Shown here one piece after another: positions 18,060 through 28,079 of a stretch of 64,000 nt of DNA. Each line of letters begins with the position of its first letter. Position 1 is the stretch's first letter. Position numbers and translations under genes: made by a program. The notes beneath the pieces were generated by a model. It searched no databases, was not told where the DNA came from, and saw only the letters and a list, made by a program, of their open reading frames with translations. Source of the DNA: Paenibacillus sp. Soil766 (lineage in GTDB: Bacteria; Bacillota; Bacilli; Paenibacillales; NBRC-103111); the NCBI RefSeq assembly GCF_001428105.1, contig NZ_LMSJ01000034.1, positions 254,832 through 318,831 on the forward strand, read 5' to 3'.

Positions 18060-18539
18060 ATGTCTATTTATGATATCGCAGTTACAACGATTTCAGGCGA
18101 AACACAAACACTTTCAGCATATAAAGGGAAGGCGCTTCTCATTGTGAATGTTGCTAGCGCTTGCGGACTTACGCCTCATTATAAGGGGCTTCAAGCGCTT
18201 TATGAGCAATATCAAGACCAAGGGTTGGTTGTACTCGGTTTTCCTTGTAATCAATTCGCTGGCCAAGAACCTGGAACGAATGAAGAGATCCAAGCGTTTT
18301 GCGAGCTTAACTACCAAGTGACATTCCCGTTATTTGATAAAATCGATGTAAAAGGTGAGCATGCGCATCCATTGTACACGTATTTGCTAAGCCATACGCC
18401 TGAGCCGTATGCTACTGGCGACATTGAATGGAATTTCGTGAAATTCTTAGTTGATGCGAACGGAAATGTGATTAAACAATACAGTGCTCGTACGGAACCT
18501 GCTGACATTAGCGCCGATATTGAGGCAGTTTTAGCTTAA
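18060..18539 (+). CDS. gpx: Glutathione peroxidase-family thiol peroxidase
   Basis: 159-residue peroxidase (Bacillus BsaA-like), reducing peroxides with a thiol donor. Peroxidatic cysteine Cys35 in NVASACGLTPHYKGL, the conserved Gln in GFPCNQFAGQEPG and the Trp/Asn pair in IEWNFVKFLVD form the usual tetrad. A second cysteine in FPCNQF may resolve the sulfenate. ATG 18060 is chosen because GGAGGCG at 18044-18050 precedes it; the ATG at 18042 overlaps that site. In an organism with bacillithiol or thioredoxin the electron donor is unlikely to be glutathione despite the family name. Confidence 0.92.
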   Translation: MSIYDIAVTTISGETQTLSAYKGKALLIVNVASACGLTPHYKGLQALYEQYQDQGLVVLGFPCNQFAGQEPGTNEEIQAFCELNYQVTFPLFDKIDVKGEHAHPLYTYLLSHTPEPYATGDIEWNFVKFLVDANGNVIKQYSARTEPADISADIEAVLA

Positions 18540-18562
18540 AGGAAAGATGAGGTGGACGCGCA

Positions 18563-19213
18563 GTGGGGTCCCAAAACGGGTTTATTTATGCCCATCCCGA
18601 TGATGAAACATTCTTGAGCGGATGCCTCATTCGCCGTCTTGCTGACGCTGGAGAAGACAATGTCTTACTTCTAGCCACACGTGGCGATGCGGGAAGACAA
18701 GGATTAGAGCGGGCGAAGAATCGGCAAGAATTAGCGGAGCTACGAGAACAAGAAATGCGTGCAGCAGCGGATATCCTAGGGATTTCAACGATTGAACACT
18801 TAGGCTGGCCTGATGGACAGTTAGATGAAGTTGATTTTGAGACACTCGTGACACAGATCATCACGTTTATTCAGCGTCACGAAGTTGAGAATGTTTACAC
18901 GTTTGCTGAGGATGGCGGTAATGGACATCGAGACCATATTGCGATCTCCAAAGCGACTACTGCGGCTGTTCACAGTGGAGCTTGTCCAAGTGTCAGGAAA
19001 TTGTATTATGCCTTTTCTCCGCTGCTGCGTTCGCAAGGGCATCAACCGTCCATTCTAGTTGACACTGAGAAGGAATGGCCCGTAAAGGCTGCTGCACTTA
19101 AAGCGCATCAAACACAGCATGTCACGATCGGGAGACACTTTGGCAATCTGGTGGATTTTCCGGAAGAGAGACGCTATGAGGCCTTTGTTCTCGGATGGCA
19201 GGTTGATATCTAA
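18563..19213 (+). CDS. PIG-L-family deacetylase
   Basis: 216-residue zinc-dependent N-deacetylase. The catalytic/zinc motif AHPDDETFLSGCLIRRLA is near the N terminus (about residues 10-27) and the second zinc ligand lies in GGNGHRDHIAISKA. The family includes BshB enzymes (bacillithiol synthesis) and LmbE-like proteins. Bacillithiol synthesis is possible given BrxC and YpdA in the window, but it stands next to a peroxidase, not to bshA, so the substrate is open. GTG start 18563 follows GAGGTGG seven bases upstream; it is 23 bases after the peroxidase stop and probably co-transcribed. Confidence 0.85.
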   Translation: MGSQNGFIYAHPDDETFLSGCLIRRLADAGEDNVLLLATRGDAGRQGLERAKNRQELAELREQEMRAAADILGISTIEHLGWPDGQLDEVDFETLVTQIITFIQRHEVENVYTFAEDGGNGHRDHIAISKATTAAVHSGACPSVRKLYYAFSPLLRSQGHQPSILVDTEKEWPVKAAALKAHQTQHVTIGRHFGNLVDFPEERRYEAFVLGWQVDI

Positions 19214-19319
19214 TTGGCAACATTTGAGAAATATCTTCTGGTGTACCCCCAGAAATCGACAAGTAGTGACGAATGCTCTTATAGAGCAGGTCATTCAATG
19301 TTTCTAGGGGAGTGTAAGG

Positions 19320-19523
19320 ATGTCACTTTGCAATTGCGATAAATGTGGGCGCGTGTTCCTCACGAAATGGGAAACAAGATGTACAAGCTGTTCGCAACTG
19401 GTATTGATCGATTCGAATAAAGTAAAGGATTTTGTTCGAACGCATCCGCGAGCGAGTCTTATTGAAATTTACCATCAAACAGGAGTTTCCTTACAAACCA
19501 TAAAAGAATTAATGAGAGCTTAA
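19320..19523 (+). CDS. Small zinc-ribbon plus helix-turn-helix protein
   Basis: 67 residues: an N-terminal four-cysteine zinc ribbon (CNCDKCGRVF ... CTSC, residues 4-24) followed by a helical part SLIEIYHQTGVSLQTIKELMRA that looks like a small helix-turn-helix. The layout resembles YvyF/TIGR03826 flagellar-operon proteins, though no flagellar genes are near. ATG 19320 has GGGGAG seven bases upstream. Function unknown; a regulatory or adaptor role is inference. Confidence 0.7.
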   Translation: MSLCNCDKCGRVFLTKWETRCTSCSQLVLIDSNKVKDFVRTHPRASLIEIYHQTGVSLQTIKELMRA

Positions 19524-19553
19524 CCGCACCAGCAACTAAAGGAGCTTTCGAGT

Positions 19554-19880
19554 ATGCCCCATATGATAATTAGAGGAATCAGTGTTCCTCAAATCCAAGC
19601 TATAAGTACTGCGCTGATTGTTGAATTGGCGGATGTCTGTTCTTGCGGTACAGACAATTTCATGCTGGAATGTTTGCCGACCGTCTCTATCTTCCAAGGG
19701 GAGATCTGTGAGACCTATCCATTTATAGAGGTAGGCTGGTTCGAGCGAGGGCAAGAAATTCGTGATGCGTACGCGAAGGTTCTGACGAAACATATCTTAT
19801 CACTCGGGATTCCTGAAGTAGAAATTGCTTTCAAGGTCTATCGGGAAGATAGTTATTATTGGAATGGGAAGTTGGTTTAA
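19554..19880 (+). CDS. DUF1904-family protein
   Basis: 108-residue protein of the DUF1904 (tautomerase-fold-like) family, recognised by the start MPHMIIRGISVPQIQAIST and the central YPFIEVGWFERGQEIRD, which match the family's usual pattern. No catalytic function is established for the family. Translation starts at ATG 19554, after AAAGGAG; it is 30 bases after the zinc-ribbon gene and likely shares its transcript. Confidence 0.82.
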   Translation: MPHMIIRGISVPQIQAISTALIVELADVCSCGTDNFMLECLPTVSIFQGEICETYPFIEVGWFERGQEIRDAYAKVLTKHILSLGIPEVEIAFKVYREDSYYWNGKLV

Positions 19881-19927
19881 TTCACTTGACTTGCCAGGAC
19901 AACTTATATTTCATTCAATTATGTAAA

Positions 19928-19966
19928 TCTCTTACTCCACTTTAATGTGGTGTGAGGGTTTTTTTT
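19928..19966 (+). terminator. Terminator after the DUF1904 gene
   Basis: Imperfect stem around CTTACTCCAC / GTGGTGTGAG followed by eight T. Confidence 0.8.
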
Positions 19967-20088
19967 ATGCTAAAAGTCATAATTCACGCAATCGATATTG
20001 CAGGCGATTATAAAGTGGGATACACTGAATCGACAGAATCTGATTTCCAGTATGACTTCGGGAATCACATGATAGGAGCGATTTGTGG

Positions 20089-22344
20089 TTGAAGACATTA
20101 ATTATTGCGGAAAAACCCGATATGGGCCGAAACATAGCTGCCGCAATAGAACCAAAAGCCAAAAATATGAGGTCACATCTTGAAGGTGAGCAATATATCA
20201 TCACGTGGGCAATCGGACATTTGATTGAGTTGGCAGAACCGGATCATTATGACGAAAAATATAAAAAGTGGAATATTAATCATCTCCCGATTATTCCTTC
20301 AGAATTTAAGTTAATTCCTAACCCGCGTACGTATGATCAACTTAAGGTGATTGCGGAGTTAGCGAAGAAATGCAATCAGCTAGTTAACGCGTGTGATGCT
20401 GGGCGTGAAGGGCAGCATATTTTCTCCCTTATCCAACGTCATCTGGGGCTCAATCAGCCTGTTAAGCGGCTTTGGATCTCTGATTTAACCTCGGAAACGA
20501 TCCGCAATGGGTTCGCAACGCTGAAGGATGGCGCCGAATACGAGAACTTAACGCGCGCCGCACGCTCCCGTAGTGAAGCGGATTGGCTGATTGGCATGAA
20601 CGGTTCACGTGCGTTTACGACGAAGCATAATGTGTTGCTTTCGGTGGGACGCGTCCAAACGCCGGTGCTCGCATTGATTTATGATCGTCAAAAGCAGATT
20701 GAGGCGTTTTCCTCACTCAAATTTTATGAGCTGGAGGGTCACTTCGCCCAAGGCGAAACACCTTACCGAGGCATGTGGCAGGGTGAACGTTTCACGGATG
20801 GCGAGAAGGCTTCTGCACTTGCTGCTAAGGTGAAAGGGAAACCGGCACGAATTCAGTCTTATGAAGTGAAGGAAACCAAAGAATTCCCATTCAAATTGTA
20901 TGATTTGACCTTGCTGCAACGTGAGGCGAATGGGAAATATGCGTTTTCTGCAAAGAAAACATTAGATACGGCGCAAGCATTGTATGAGAAGCACAAGGTT
21001 ATTTCTTACCCAAGAACGAATTCCAACTATGTGACAGAGCAAAATATTCCGGACATGCATAAAGCGCTCAACGCTTTGCAAGGAACGGCTTATCATGAGC
21101 TAGTACAAGGCGCTAATCGCAATCTTGTTCATATCAATAATAAATTTATTTGTAATCCAACCAAGGTTGAGGATCACCACGCTATTTTGCCGACGAATAA
21201 GAAGGCATCAGGACTAAGTCCGGATGAACAGAAATTGTATGATCTCATTGTCAGACGTTTTCTTTCTCAGTTTTATCCTCCTGCTGCTTACAAGGTACAT
21301 ACGGTCATGACGGAAGTGGAACAAGAACTGTTCAAGACAACCGTCAAAGAATTGTTGTCGCTAGGCTGGAAGGTTATTTACGCTGATCAGAAGAAGGAAA
21401 AGGCCAAGGCAACCAAGGGGAAAGAGAAAGAAGACACTGAAGAAGACGAAGAGGTCGAAGTCAACGAACCGTTCTCCATCGATGCGAATGGGGACGTGGT
21501 GTGTACGGATGCGATTGTGAAGGAGAAAGATACACAGCCGCCTAAGCACTTTAATGAAGGAACGTTACTGAAAGCGATGGAAAGCGCGGGGAAGCAGATT
21601 GAGGATGAAGAGCTTCGCGATGCGATGAAAGACTCTGGCCTCGGCACGCCTGCGACTCGTGCAGCAACGATTGAACGCTTGAAGAAGGTCGGCTATATCG
21701 ACATGCAGGGTAAGAAAATCATTTTGACTCAGAAGGGTAGAATGGTTGTTGAATTGATTCGCGGAGCGGGTATTGAGCTATTGACGTCTCCTGAGATGAC
21801 AGGGCAATGGGAGCGTAGGTTGAACGAAATTTCCCGTGGCACAGCATCGGACGACCAGTTTATGCACAATGTGAAGCGGTTTGCGACGCTGATCGTCGAT
21901 AAGGTGCGCAAGCAAGCTAGAGCTTCGAAAACGGATTTCGAAGGGGAGATTGCACCGGAAACCAGCGGCAAGCGTGGCGCAGCTTCGACGAAGACGGTGT
22001 CTCGTGGGGACGGCTCTGCGAAAGCTCCTGCGAAGAAGAAAGCATCTGCTGCGAAACCTGCAGCGGACGGAGCTAACACGTTCATTGCAACGTGTCCGAG
22101 ACCTGGCTGCGGCGGCTCACTTTTTATGGGGCGTAAGGGCTATGGCTGCTCGCATTATAAGGAAGGCTGCAGCTTCGTCATTTGGAAGGAAAGCTTCGGA
22201 CGAAGCTTAACAGACACGCAAGTGCAAGCACTCGTTCAGAAAGGGAAAACGACGAAGCTGAAGCTGGTTTTAGCTGATGGGACAGAAACAGACGGGAAGA
22301 TTGTGCTGATGGACGTTGCTACGGGAGCACTCGGAACGGAATGA
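20089..22344 (+). CDS. topB: DNA topoisomerase III (type IA)
   Basis: Type IA topoisomerase, about 751 residues, relaxing or decatenating DNA through a 5'-phosphotyrosine. N-terminal TOPRIM ([19 protein letters not shown] ... [11 protein letters not shown]), catalytic Tyr307 in [15 protein letters not shown], and a C-terminal zinc-finger/topo C4-like tail ([22 protein letters not shown]) after a lysine/alanine-rich linker. A charged insert rich in K and E (about residues 434-460) is unusual but appears intact. Start is a TTG: AGGAG at 20074-20078 is ten bases from TTG 20089 and only four from the alternative TTG 20083. It overlaps ung by four bases. Confidence 0.93.
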   Translation: MKTLIIAEKPDMGRNIAAAIEPKAKNMRSHLEGEQYIITWAIGHLIELAEPDHYDEKYKKWNINHLPIIPSEFKLIPNPRTYDQLKVIAELAKKCNQLVNACDAGREGQHIFSLIQRHLGLNQPVKRLWISDLTSETIRNGFATLKDGAEYENLTRAARSRSEADWLIGMNGSRAFTTKHNVLLSVGRVQTPVLALIYDRQKQIEAFSSLKFYELEGHFAQGETPYRGMWQGERFTDGEKASALAAKVKGKPARIQSYEVKETKEFPFKLYDLTLLQREANGKYAFSAKKTLDTAQALYEKHKVISYPRTNSNYVTEQNIPDMHKALNALQGTAYHELVQGANRNLVHINNKFICNPTKVEDHHAILPTNKKASGLSPDEQKLYDLIVRRFLSQFYPPAAYKVHTVMTEVEQELFKTTVKELLSLGWKVIYADQKKEKAKATKGKEKEDTEEDEEVEVNEPFSIDANGDVVCTDAIVKEKDTQPPKHFNEGTLLKAMESAGKQIEDEELRDAMKDSGLGTPATRAATIERLKKVGYIDMQGKKIILTQKGRMVVELIRGAGIELLTSPEMTGQWERRLNEISRGTASDDQFMHNVKRFATLIVDKVRKQARASKTDFEGEIAPETSGKRGAASTKTVSRGDGSAKAPAKKKASAAKPAADGANTFIATCPRPGCGGSLFMGRKGYGCSHYKEGCSFVIWKESFGRSLTDTQVQALVQKGKTTKLKLVLADGTETDGKIVLMDVATGALGTE

Positions 22345-23060
22345 GTAAATGGGGGAACTATGGAGTGAAACCTGTTACGAATGATTGGTTGACGGTTTTG
22401 GCAGAGGAATTTCAAGCACCTTATTATAAGGAACTAGAACAGTTTCTGCAGCAAGAGTATTCCCAGCATACGATCTATCCACCTGTGGATGAAGTGTTTC
22501 GTGCGTTGGAGTGGACCTCATTTGCGGATACGAAGGTAGTAATACTTGGACAAGACCCCTATCATGGAAGCGGACAAGCCCATGGGCTAAGTTTCTCTGT
22601 GAAGCTTGGGACTGCAATCCCGCCTTCGCTTAGAAATATGTATAAGGAACTAGTCTCAGATCTCGACTGTCCTATTCCTGATCATGGCTATTTAAAGGCG
22701 TGGGCAGATCAAGGTGTTCTGTTACTTAATACGGTTTTAACCGTACGAGAGGCATTACCTAACTCACACAAAGGAAAGGGCTGGGAGAGATTCACGGATC
22801 GAATCATCCAAGCATTAAGTGCGCGTGAGCAACCCGTCATTTTTCTACTCTGGGGAAGCCATGCACTAGCCAAACGATCTGTGATCGACACCACGCGACA
22901 TGTCATCATAACATCGGCTCATCCTAGTCCGTTATCGGCATATCGCGGATTCTTTGGCAGCAAGCCTTTTTCTAACGTTAATGCCGTATTGAATCGACTT
23001 CAAATGACAGAGATCGACTGGGAAATCCCGAATAATAAGCATAACAAAAACCATGAATGA
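22341..23060 (+). CDS. ung: Uracil-DNA glycosylase
   Basis: Family 1 UDG, 239 residues, removing uracil from DNA. Visible: water-activating motif [18 protein letters not shown] with Asp72, the FLLWGSHA strand, and the minor-groove loop [18 protein letters not shown] with the catalytic His. Its ATG overlaps the topB stop in ATGA, implying translational coupling of two DNA-maintenance genes. The 3' end of the gene runs into the terminator stem. Confidence 0.96.
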   Translation: MSKWGNYGVKPVTNDWLTVLAEEFQAPYYKELEQFLQQEYSQHTIYPPVDEVFRALEWTSFADTKVVILGQDPYHGSGQAHGLSFSVKLGTAIPPSLRNMYKELVSDLDCPIPDHGYLKAWADQGVLLLNTVLTVREALPNSHKGKGWERFTDRIIQALSAREQPVIFLLWGSHALAKRSVIDTTRHVIITSAHPSPLSAYRGFFGSKPFSNVNAVLNRLQMTEIDWEIPNNKHNKNHE

Positions 23061-23079
23061 CAACATTCGTGGTTTTTTT
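23045..23079. terminator. Terminator after ung, probably bidirectional
   Basis: AAAAACCA and GAATG pair with CATTC and TGGTTTTT, with T7 on the plus side and A5 on the other; it overlaps the ung stop codon and also faces the converging phospholipase gene. Confidence 0.85.
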
Positions 23080-23153
23080 CATTATGTATCGACCGAAACC
23101 TACGTTCCGAAACGAATAGTATGTATAGACTATGTAAAGATTGCCTAGCTCTT

Positions 23154-24086
23154 CTATAATATAGGTTGTACATAGGTAATCGGCAAGTTCAGCTCGCAAT
23201 TTTTACCTGATTCGTAGGAGCGGTTTCCGAGAACTTCGCGAAATGCGTCGTAATCAGCTTCGGTACCTCGCTGCAAGACTTGGATGGCTGCTTCAAGCAC
23301 AGTGACGGCATCCTCCATCGCTGTCTCCAACAACTCCCATACACTGAAGGTATAGGTTTCATTCAGATCCGTTGGACAGTTCCAAGTCGTCTTGGCTTCA
23401 TTGAAATAATCGCGTGGAGCGGGATGCTTCGTGTAAACCAATGGCGATATTTGACCTACTGTCAATATTCGCTTGATACCATGCGGATCATGAAATAACC
23501 GTTGTGCACGGATCATGTCATAGTAGGCATCATCCCAATCGGAATCTTTCATTTGTGAGGCGATTCCGGGATAATGGATTGCGGTTGCAGCGGTGAGAGC
23601 CGGAACGATGCCTAAGGGGAATTTTTCACCTACATATATTTCTTTCCATACGGGTGTTTTCCACGTTTGGATATCTCGCTCATGCTTGGCGTAAAGGGTA
23701 TCCATGATGATTTCAAATCGTTGATGATCCCATTTCTTGAAGCCGGATTTATAGAATACATATGGATGTAAATTGCGATCCAAAACATGGTGTGTCAGAA
23801 ATCCGAGAACATAGAGAACCGCAGGATTATATAGGCCGCGGCCTCGCACCTGTCGAACTAGATCAAGTAAGAAAGGTCCACAGGAATCTTTGTGCATGAG
23901 ACTACCGAGTGCATTTAACTTCTTATCTTTTTGCCAAGGTAGGAAGTTGTGATAAAAAAGAAAATCAGGTCCTTGGCAGCCAAGTGAAAAAATGTGACGC
24001 TGCTGTTTATCATTAAGAACCGAAGTATGACCGAGTTGGTTCATAGCTTTTTGACCGAAAATTAAATGTGTCCAAATATTAGGCAA
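23154..24086 (-). CDS. Zinc-dependent phospholipase C-family protein
   Basis: 310-residue protein of the zinc-dependent PLC fold (PF00882-like). Histidines and acids expected to bind zinc are seen in the N-terminal NIWTHLIFGQKAM, GCQGPDFLFYHNF, FLTHHVLDRNLHPYVFYKSG and WDHQRFE. No signal peptide is present, unlike secreted clostridial and Bacillus cereus phospholipases, so it belongs to the common intracellular group whose substrate is unknown. Reverse-strand ATG 24086 follows a GGAGGA site. Confidence 0.82.
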   Translation of the reverse strand: MPNIWTHLIFGQKAMNQLGHTSVLNDKQQRHIFSLGCQGPDFLFYHNFLPWQKDKKLNALGSLMHKDSCGPFLLDLVRQVRGRGLYNPAVLYVLGFLTHHVLDRNLHPYVFYKSGFKKWDHQRFEIIMDTLYAKHERDIQTWKTPVWKEIYVGEKFPLGIVPALTAATAIHYPGIASQMKDSDWDDAYYDMIRAQRLFHDPHGIKRILTVGQISPLVYTKHPAPRDYFNEAKTTWNCPTDLNETYTFSVWELLETAMEDAVTVLEAAIQVLQRGTEADYDAFREVLGNRSYESGKNCELNLPITYVQPIL

Positions 24087-24277
24087 GGGAGCATCCTCCT
24101 ATAACTCGAGATGAAGAATAATGAACGTTTTCATTCTAACATATTGACGGAAAGTAAGGGCATATTTCGTGAACAATTTCAAACCATAAGGTTTTAATTG
24201 CAGGATTGTTTGTAGGATTGTCGAATCTATCAAACGGTGTGGATTACCATCTAAGCATGTACCCTGGGGGAAAAAAT

Positions 24278-26452
24278 ATGAATAAACATTCGGAAATGGA
24301 GCCATCGTTCGATGCGATTTTTGAATTCACCACAATGGGAATGGCTCTGATTTCGCTTGAGGGTCATTGGTTGAGAATGAATCGCAGTTTGTGCGACATC
24401 GTTGGCTATACAGAGCGGGAGCTCCTTACTACGCAAATGAAGTTGTTAGTAGAACCTAATCAAGTGCGTCACATAGATCGTATCATGAAGAACTTACTTA
24501 ATGGAGAGTTACCTAAATCTCAAGAAGCGATTCGTATTATTCATAAGAATTCAACTTTACTATACGTTGACTGGCGGATGTCAATCATACGAGATTCGGA
24601 GAGCAAGCCACAGGCATTCATTGTTCAAATGAACGTCGTCTCCCAACAGTCCGAGATGGAACGAAAACTGGCGGAAAGCGAACAGCGCTATAAATCTTTG
24701 ATTGAACATAACCCCGCAGGTATTCTGACTTGTGACATTCATGGACGCATTCAAGGTGTTAATCCAGCCATGGAAAGGATTCTAGGTTACTCTAAAGATG
24801 AATTGATCTCTCAATTTATTCATCATATTTTTATGCAAAATAACACGAGAATAGCTGATGCAGCAGAGATGCTGTTGCAAAGTGATAATTATATGGTAGT
24901 GTTTCAACAAGAGAATGGCGAACAAATTGAATTAGGTGTCAAAAATGTTCCGATCATTGTCAATGATAAATTGGATGGCGTGTATTTAATTGCTAAAGAT
25001 ATCACGCGATTCAATCGTGATCGAGAATCATTGCGAGTCGCTCAACAGGATCTTCATGATACCGTACGAAGACAACAGGGGATGACTTTAAAGTTCAGAA
25101 AAATAAATGGTAATTTCATCCATACATTATGTGATGGTGAGCTGTTGTATCGTTTGGGTTTTAAACCAACACACATTATAGGGAATACACTGCATGATAT
25201 TTGGCCGGCCTTTTTGGCCAGTTCTATAGAAGCTTATTACCATCGAGCATGGAATGGCGAAGAAAATGTGATGTTTGAAGCAACTTTCAGGGGGATTACC
25301 TACCTCACTTCCTTGCGACCCATTATGGAGAATGAGCGCATGGTGGAGGTTATCGGCTCGTGTGTTGATATTACGGAACGTAAGCGGATGGAAACAGAGC
25401 TCAGAGAAACGAAGGAGCTTCTGGAATCTGTTATTAATAACACCTCAGACGCCATTAGTGTGCTTGACTTGAATGAGCGAGTGATCTCAGTCAATGCGGC
25501 ACATGAGCATATTTTTGGTTGGAGTCAAGCGGAGTTAGCGGGTCGAATATTACCGATTTATCCTGACTACTTGGAAAATGAACGCAATGAGATATATAAC
25601 GAGCTACGATTAGGTAAGCGGATATCAGGAATGGAATCGGTTCGACTTCGCAAAGATGGTCAATTGATTCACGTGAGTATAACGAAAACACCAATTCGGA
25701 ACGAAAAGGGTGATATTTTCGGATTTGCAGGTATCACGCGAGATATTACTGAACGTAAGCAAACGGAAGAGCTTCTCCGAAAATCAGACAAGCTTTCCGT
25801 TGCAGGACAGCTCGCGGCGGGACTTGCACATGAAATTAGGAACCCTCTTACCTCGCTTCGCGGTTTCTTACAGCTACTTCAACATGATCTCAAAGATAAG
25901 AAGCATTATTTTGACATCATGTTATCTGAGTTGGATCGCATCAATTTCATTGTTAGTGAATTTCTAGTGATCGCTAAGCCGGAAGCTATAACGTATAAAA
26001 AGAGCGATCTAGTGACGATATTGCAATCGGTCATTGCCCTTCTGGATACGCAAGCCGTACTCTGTAACGTTCAACTTGTGTTGGAATTCCAATCGGAGAT
26101 ACCAGAAATAACGTGCTCGGAGATGCATTTGAAGCAATTGTTCATTAATTTGATCAAAAATGCGATGGAAGCTATTCCAAAGGACGGTCAAATCAAATTA
26201 ATCGTTTCTTTACATGGGATTGATCAGATTAGAGTTCGGACACAAGATAACGGATGCGGGATACCTGAGGAACGATTGAAACAGCTAGGGGAGCCCTTCT
26301 ATACGACGAAAGAGAAGGGAACTGGCTTAGGTTTAATGATGTGCTTCAAGATTGTAGAAGCGCACAAAGGAACCATGAATATCCAGAGCCAAGTGGGGTT
26401 TGGGACGACAATCGATGTGTTCTTGCCTACTTATACAAGGGATCATAGTTGA
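24278..26452 (+). CDS. Multi-PAS sensor histidine kinase (sporulation-kinase type)
   Basis: 724-residue soluble histidine kinase. PAS folds are seen at about 10-120 (FDAIFEFTTMGMALISLEGHWLRMNRSLC), 140-250 and 395-510, with a further divergent PAS-like region at 265-385; no membrane segments. The dimerisation/phosphoacceptor motif GLAHEIRNPLTSLRGF carries His518, followed by an ATP-binding domain (LIKNAMEAIPKDG, DNGCGIPEE, GTGLGLMMCFKIVEAHKG). The arrangement matches KinA/KinE-type kinases feeding the Spo0A phosphorelay, but no response regulator is adjacent. ATG 24278 follows GGGGG; the frame continues upstream to 24206 without a site. A TGTCGAA 7-mer (Spo0A-box core) at 24219 may be chance. 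Confidence 0.88.
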   Translation: MNKHSEMEPSFDAIFEFTTMGMALISLEGHWLRMNRSLCDIVGYTERELLTTQMKLLVEPNQVRHIDRIMKNLLNGELPKSQEAIRIIHKNSTLLYVDWRMSIIRDSESKPQAFIVQMNVVSQQSEMERKLAESEQRYKSLIEHNPAGILTCDIHGRIQGVNPAMERILGYSKDELISQFIHHIFMQNNTRIADAAEMLLQSDNYMVVFQQENGEQIELGVKNVPIIVNDKLDGVYLIAKDITRFNRDRESLRVAQQDLHDTVRRQQGMTLKFRKINGNFIHTLCDGELLYRLGFKPTHIIGNTLHDIWPAFLASSIEAYYHRAWNGEENVMFEATFRGITYLTSLRPIMENERMVEVIGSCVDITERKRMETELRETKELLESVINNTSDAISVLDLNERVISVNAAHEHIFGWSQAELAGRILPIYPDYLENERNEIYNELRLGKRISGMESVRLRKDGQLIHVSITKTPIRNEKGDIFGFAGITRDITERKQTEELLRKSDKLSVAGQLAAGLAHEIRNPLTSLRGFLQLLQHDLKDKKHYFDIMLSELDRINFIVSEFLVIAKPEAITYKKSDLVTILQSVIALLDTQAVLCNVQLVLEFQSEIPEITCSEMHLKQLFINLIKNAMEAIPKDGQIKLIVSLHGIDQIRVRTQDNGCGIPEERLKQLGEPFYTTKEKGTGLGLMMCFKIVEAHKGTMNIQSQVGFGTTIDVFLPTYTRDHS

Positions 26453-26481
26453 CTTCCTTGCGTTATGTACGTTGAGATGTT

Positions 26482-26523
26482 GAAAACCGCCGTCGGGTTG
26501 AACCGAGAACGGCGGTTTTCTTA
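26482..26523 (+). terminator. Terminator after the PAS kinase gene
   Basis: Perfect 12-base stem GAAAACCGCCGT / ACGGCGGTTTTC followed by TTATTT. Confidence 0.9.
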
Positions 26524-26526
26524 TTT

Positions 26527-26757
26527 CTAGAATGCAATACTAAATTCCGAAGTTTCTCTCGAATACCAAGTTGAAATAGTGGTGTTATTTTCATTGTAAA
26601 CAAGAACATGATCTGGCGTGTATTTGATGATAATCCCTGTAGTTACTTGGTAATAAACGCCTAGTTGATCGAGTGACCATACGAACACAGGTGTTTTCGT
26701 TAGGGCAGCAGTAAATAATTCTGAATCTGTATCTAGTAGCTTTGTTCCGTAAATCAT
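26527..26757 (-). CDS. Hypothetical protein, 76 residues
   Basis: Unrecognised small protein beginning MIYGTKLLDTDSELFTAALTKT; predicted mainly beta (VFVWSLDQLGVYYQVTTGIIIKYTPDHVLVYN). No signal peptide or membrane helix. AGAGGTG five bases before ATG 26757 supports translation; TTG 26760 is too close to that site. Alone on the reverse strand, converging with the kinase gene. Confidence 0.55.
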   Translation of the reverse strand: MIYGTKLLDTDSELFTAALTKTPVFVWSLDQLGVYYQVTTGIIIKYTPDHVLVYNENNTTISTWYSRETSEFSIAF

Positions 26758-27118
26758 CAATACACCTCTGTCATATGGTTAGTTGTAAGGCACTTATTAA
26801 TAGGGACAGTATGGCAAATGAAATCATCACACTGTGTTTATAATTTTTTTTGTGGCGTTCTGATTTCTTTCCAAGTAGAATCAAGATTGTCTTATTTCAA
26901 TTCGTTACTTTGAGGATTTCCTAAATTATGTAGAATATGAGCATTCGATGCCCGAAATTTTACATGTGATGTGATTGAGCGAATTACCAGTGATATCGAA
27001 GATGAACGATAAAGGAAAAAAAGAGGGTTCCCTAGCGTTTGAATTCCTTGTATAATAGGAAAGCTTTGCTGAATTGACAGTAGGTAAATTATGATTGGGT
27101 AGAAGGGGAAAGGGGTCA
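26758..27118. other. 361-base gap upstream of the deoxynucleoside kinase gene
   Basis: AT-rich and without a convincing gene. A TATAAT occurs at about 27050 (within CTTGTATAATAGG) and could be the -10 of the kinase promoter, but a good -35 is not seen; TTGACA at about 27074 has no matching -10. Open frames on the reverse strand here lack ribosome sites. Confidence 0.4.
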
Positions 27119-27775
27119 ATGGCAGTGATTGTGGTTGGGGGAATGATCGGTCTTGGTAAGACATCTGTATCCACTTTACTTGGACAAGAACTAAATTCGA
27201 ATGTTTACTATGAGAGTGTTGATGATAATCCGATATTACCGCTTTTTTACACAGCATCACCGGAAGAAATCGAAAAGCATCGGTATCCGTTCTTGCTGCA
27301 ATTACACTTCTTGAATACGCGATTTAAGGCCATTAAACAGGCATTAGTACATAACCGAAATGTACTGGATAGAAGTATTTATGAGGATTGGTATTTTGCC
27401 AAGGTGAACCGTGAGTTAGGGCGTATTTCACAATTAGAATTTGATGTATATGAAGGTTTGGCTGATAACATGATGTCAGAGTTGGCGGAGCTGCCTAAGA
27501 AGGCGCCTGATCTGATGGTCTATTTGAAAGCTTCATTCGAAACTGTTATGTACCGCATTGGTCTCCGTGGCCGCAGCTTTGAGCAGGATCAATCGTTGGT
27601 TGATTATTATCGCAAGCTTTGGTCTGGATACGATGACTGGGTCATGAATCACTACCATGCATCTGAAGTTCTCATCGTTGATATGGACCGGGTAGATGTT
27701 GTTAACCGCGCGGCAGATGCAGCGCAGTTGGTCCAAGAGGTTCGTGCGAAATTATCTGATTTGGCAATCGTATAA
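27119..27775 (+). CDS. Deoxynucleoside kinase
   Basis: 218-residue member of the dGK/dCK family, phosphorylating deoxynucleosides for dNTP salvage. P-loop VVGGMIGLGKTSVSTLLG (residues 5-22), the DRSIYED signature (about 89-95), and the lid arginines in RIGLRGRSFEQ. Bacillus has two such kinases, Dgk and Dck, often in tandem; here only one is present and the base preference cannot be decided. ATG 27119 sits after a purine-rich AGAAGGGGAAAGGGG region; an upstream in-frame start at 27095 is less likely. Confidence 0.88.
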   Translation: MAVIVVGGMIGLGKTSVSTLLGQELNSNVYYESVDDNPILPLFYTASPEEIEKHRYPFLLQLHFLNTRFKAIKQALVHNRNVLDRSIYEDWYFAKVNRELGRISQLEFDVYEGLADNMMSELAELPKKAPDLMVYLKASFETVMYRIGLRGRSFEQDQSLVDYYRKLWSGYDDWVMNHYHASEVLIVDMDRVDVVNRAADAAQLVQEVRAKLSDLAIV

Positions 27776-27805
27776 ATGCAGTAAGCGAAATTTGTCGAAA
27801 TGTAG

Positions 27806-27838
27806 AAAAGACCCCCTCAAACCTGAGGGGGTCTTTCG
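27806..27838 (+). terminator. Terminator after the deoxynucleoside kinase gene
   Basis: Perfect 13-base stem AAAGACCCCCTCA / TGAGGGGGTCTTT with a four-base loop. Confidence 0.92.
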
Positions 27839-27891
27839 AATTATATAATAGAAATTTTAATTCTACAGTGTAATCCTAGAAAGCGAAGGTG

Positions 27892-28053
27892 ATGATATTG
27901 TTGTTTATTGTATGTTACAAAGGCAAGCCTATGAGTGCACCACTGCCGAAATTAGCAGCAACGGAGAAAATGTTGAAGCTTAGTCGTTCATTTGCCAATC
28001 TTGAGCTCGTCGAAGTGCATCAACAACAATGGCAAACAGCTGCGAATATTTAG
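27892..28053 (+). CDS. Small hypothetical protein, up to 53 residues
   Basis: Short open frame between two perfect terminators, so it is a separate transcription unit. It encodes a hydrophobic start (MILLFIVCYKGKPMSAPLP) and an amphipathic remainder ending HQQQWQTAANI. AAGGTG at 27886-27891 sits six bases before TTG 27898, which may be the true start; ATG 27892 overlaps the site's end. I do not recognise the family. Confidence 0.55.
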   Translation: MILLFIVCYKGKPMSAPLPKLAATEKMLKLSRSFANLELVEVHQQQWQTAANI

Positions 28054-28079
28054 GACCCTATATATCCCATTGCGTATTC

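Noticed and set aside
24219-24225. Spo0A box (TGTCGAA) upstream of the PAS kinase
   Set aside because: A 7-mer is expected several times by chance in 64 kb and has no adjacent second box; mentioned only as a possibility.
26892-27260. Reverse-strand proteins of 82-122 residues upstream of the deoxynucleoside kinase
   Set aside because: No ribosome sites, overlap the kinase start, and low-complexity Ser/Pro/Ile content.
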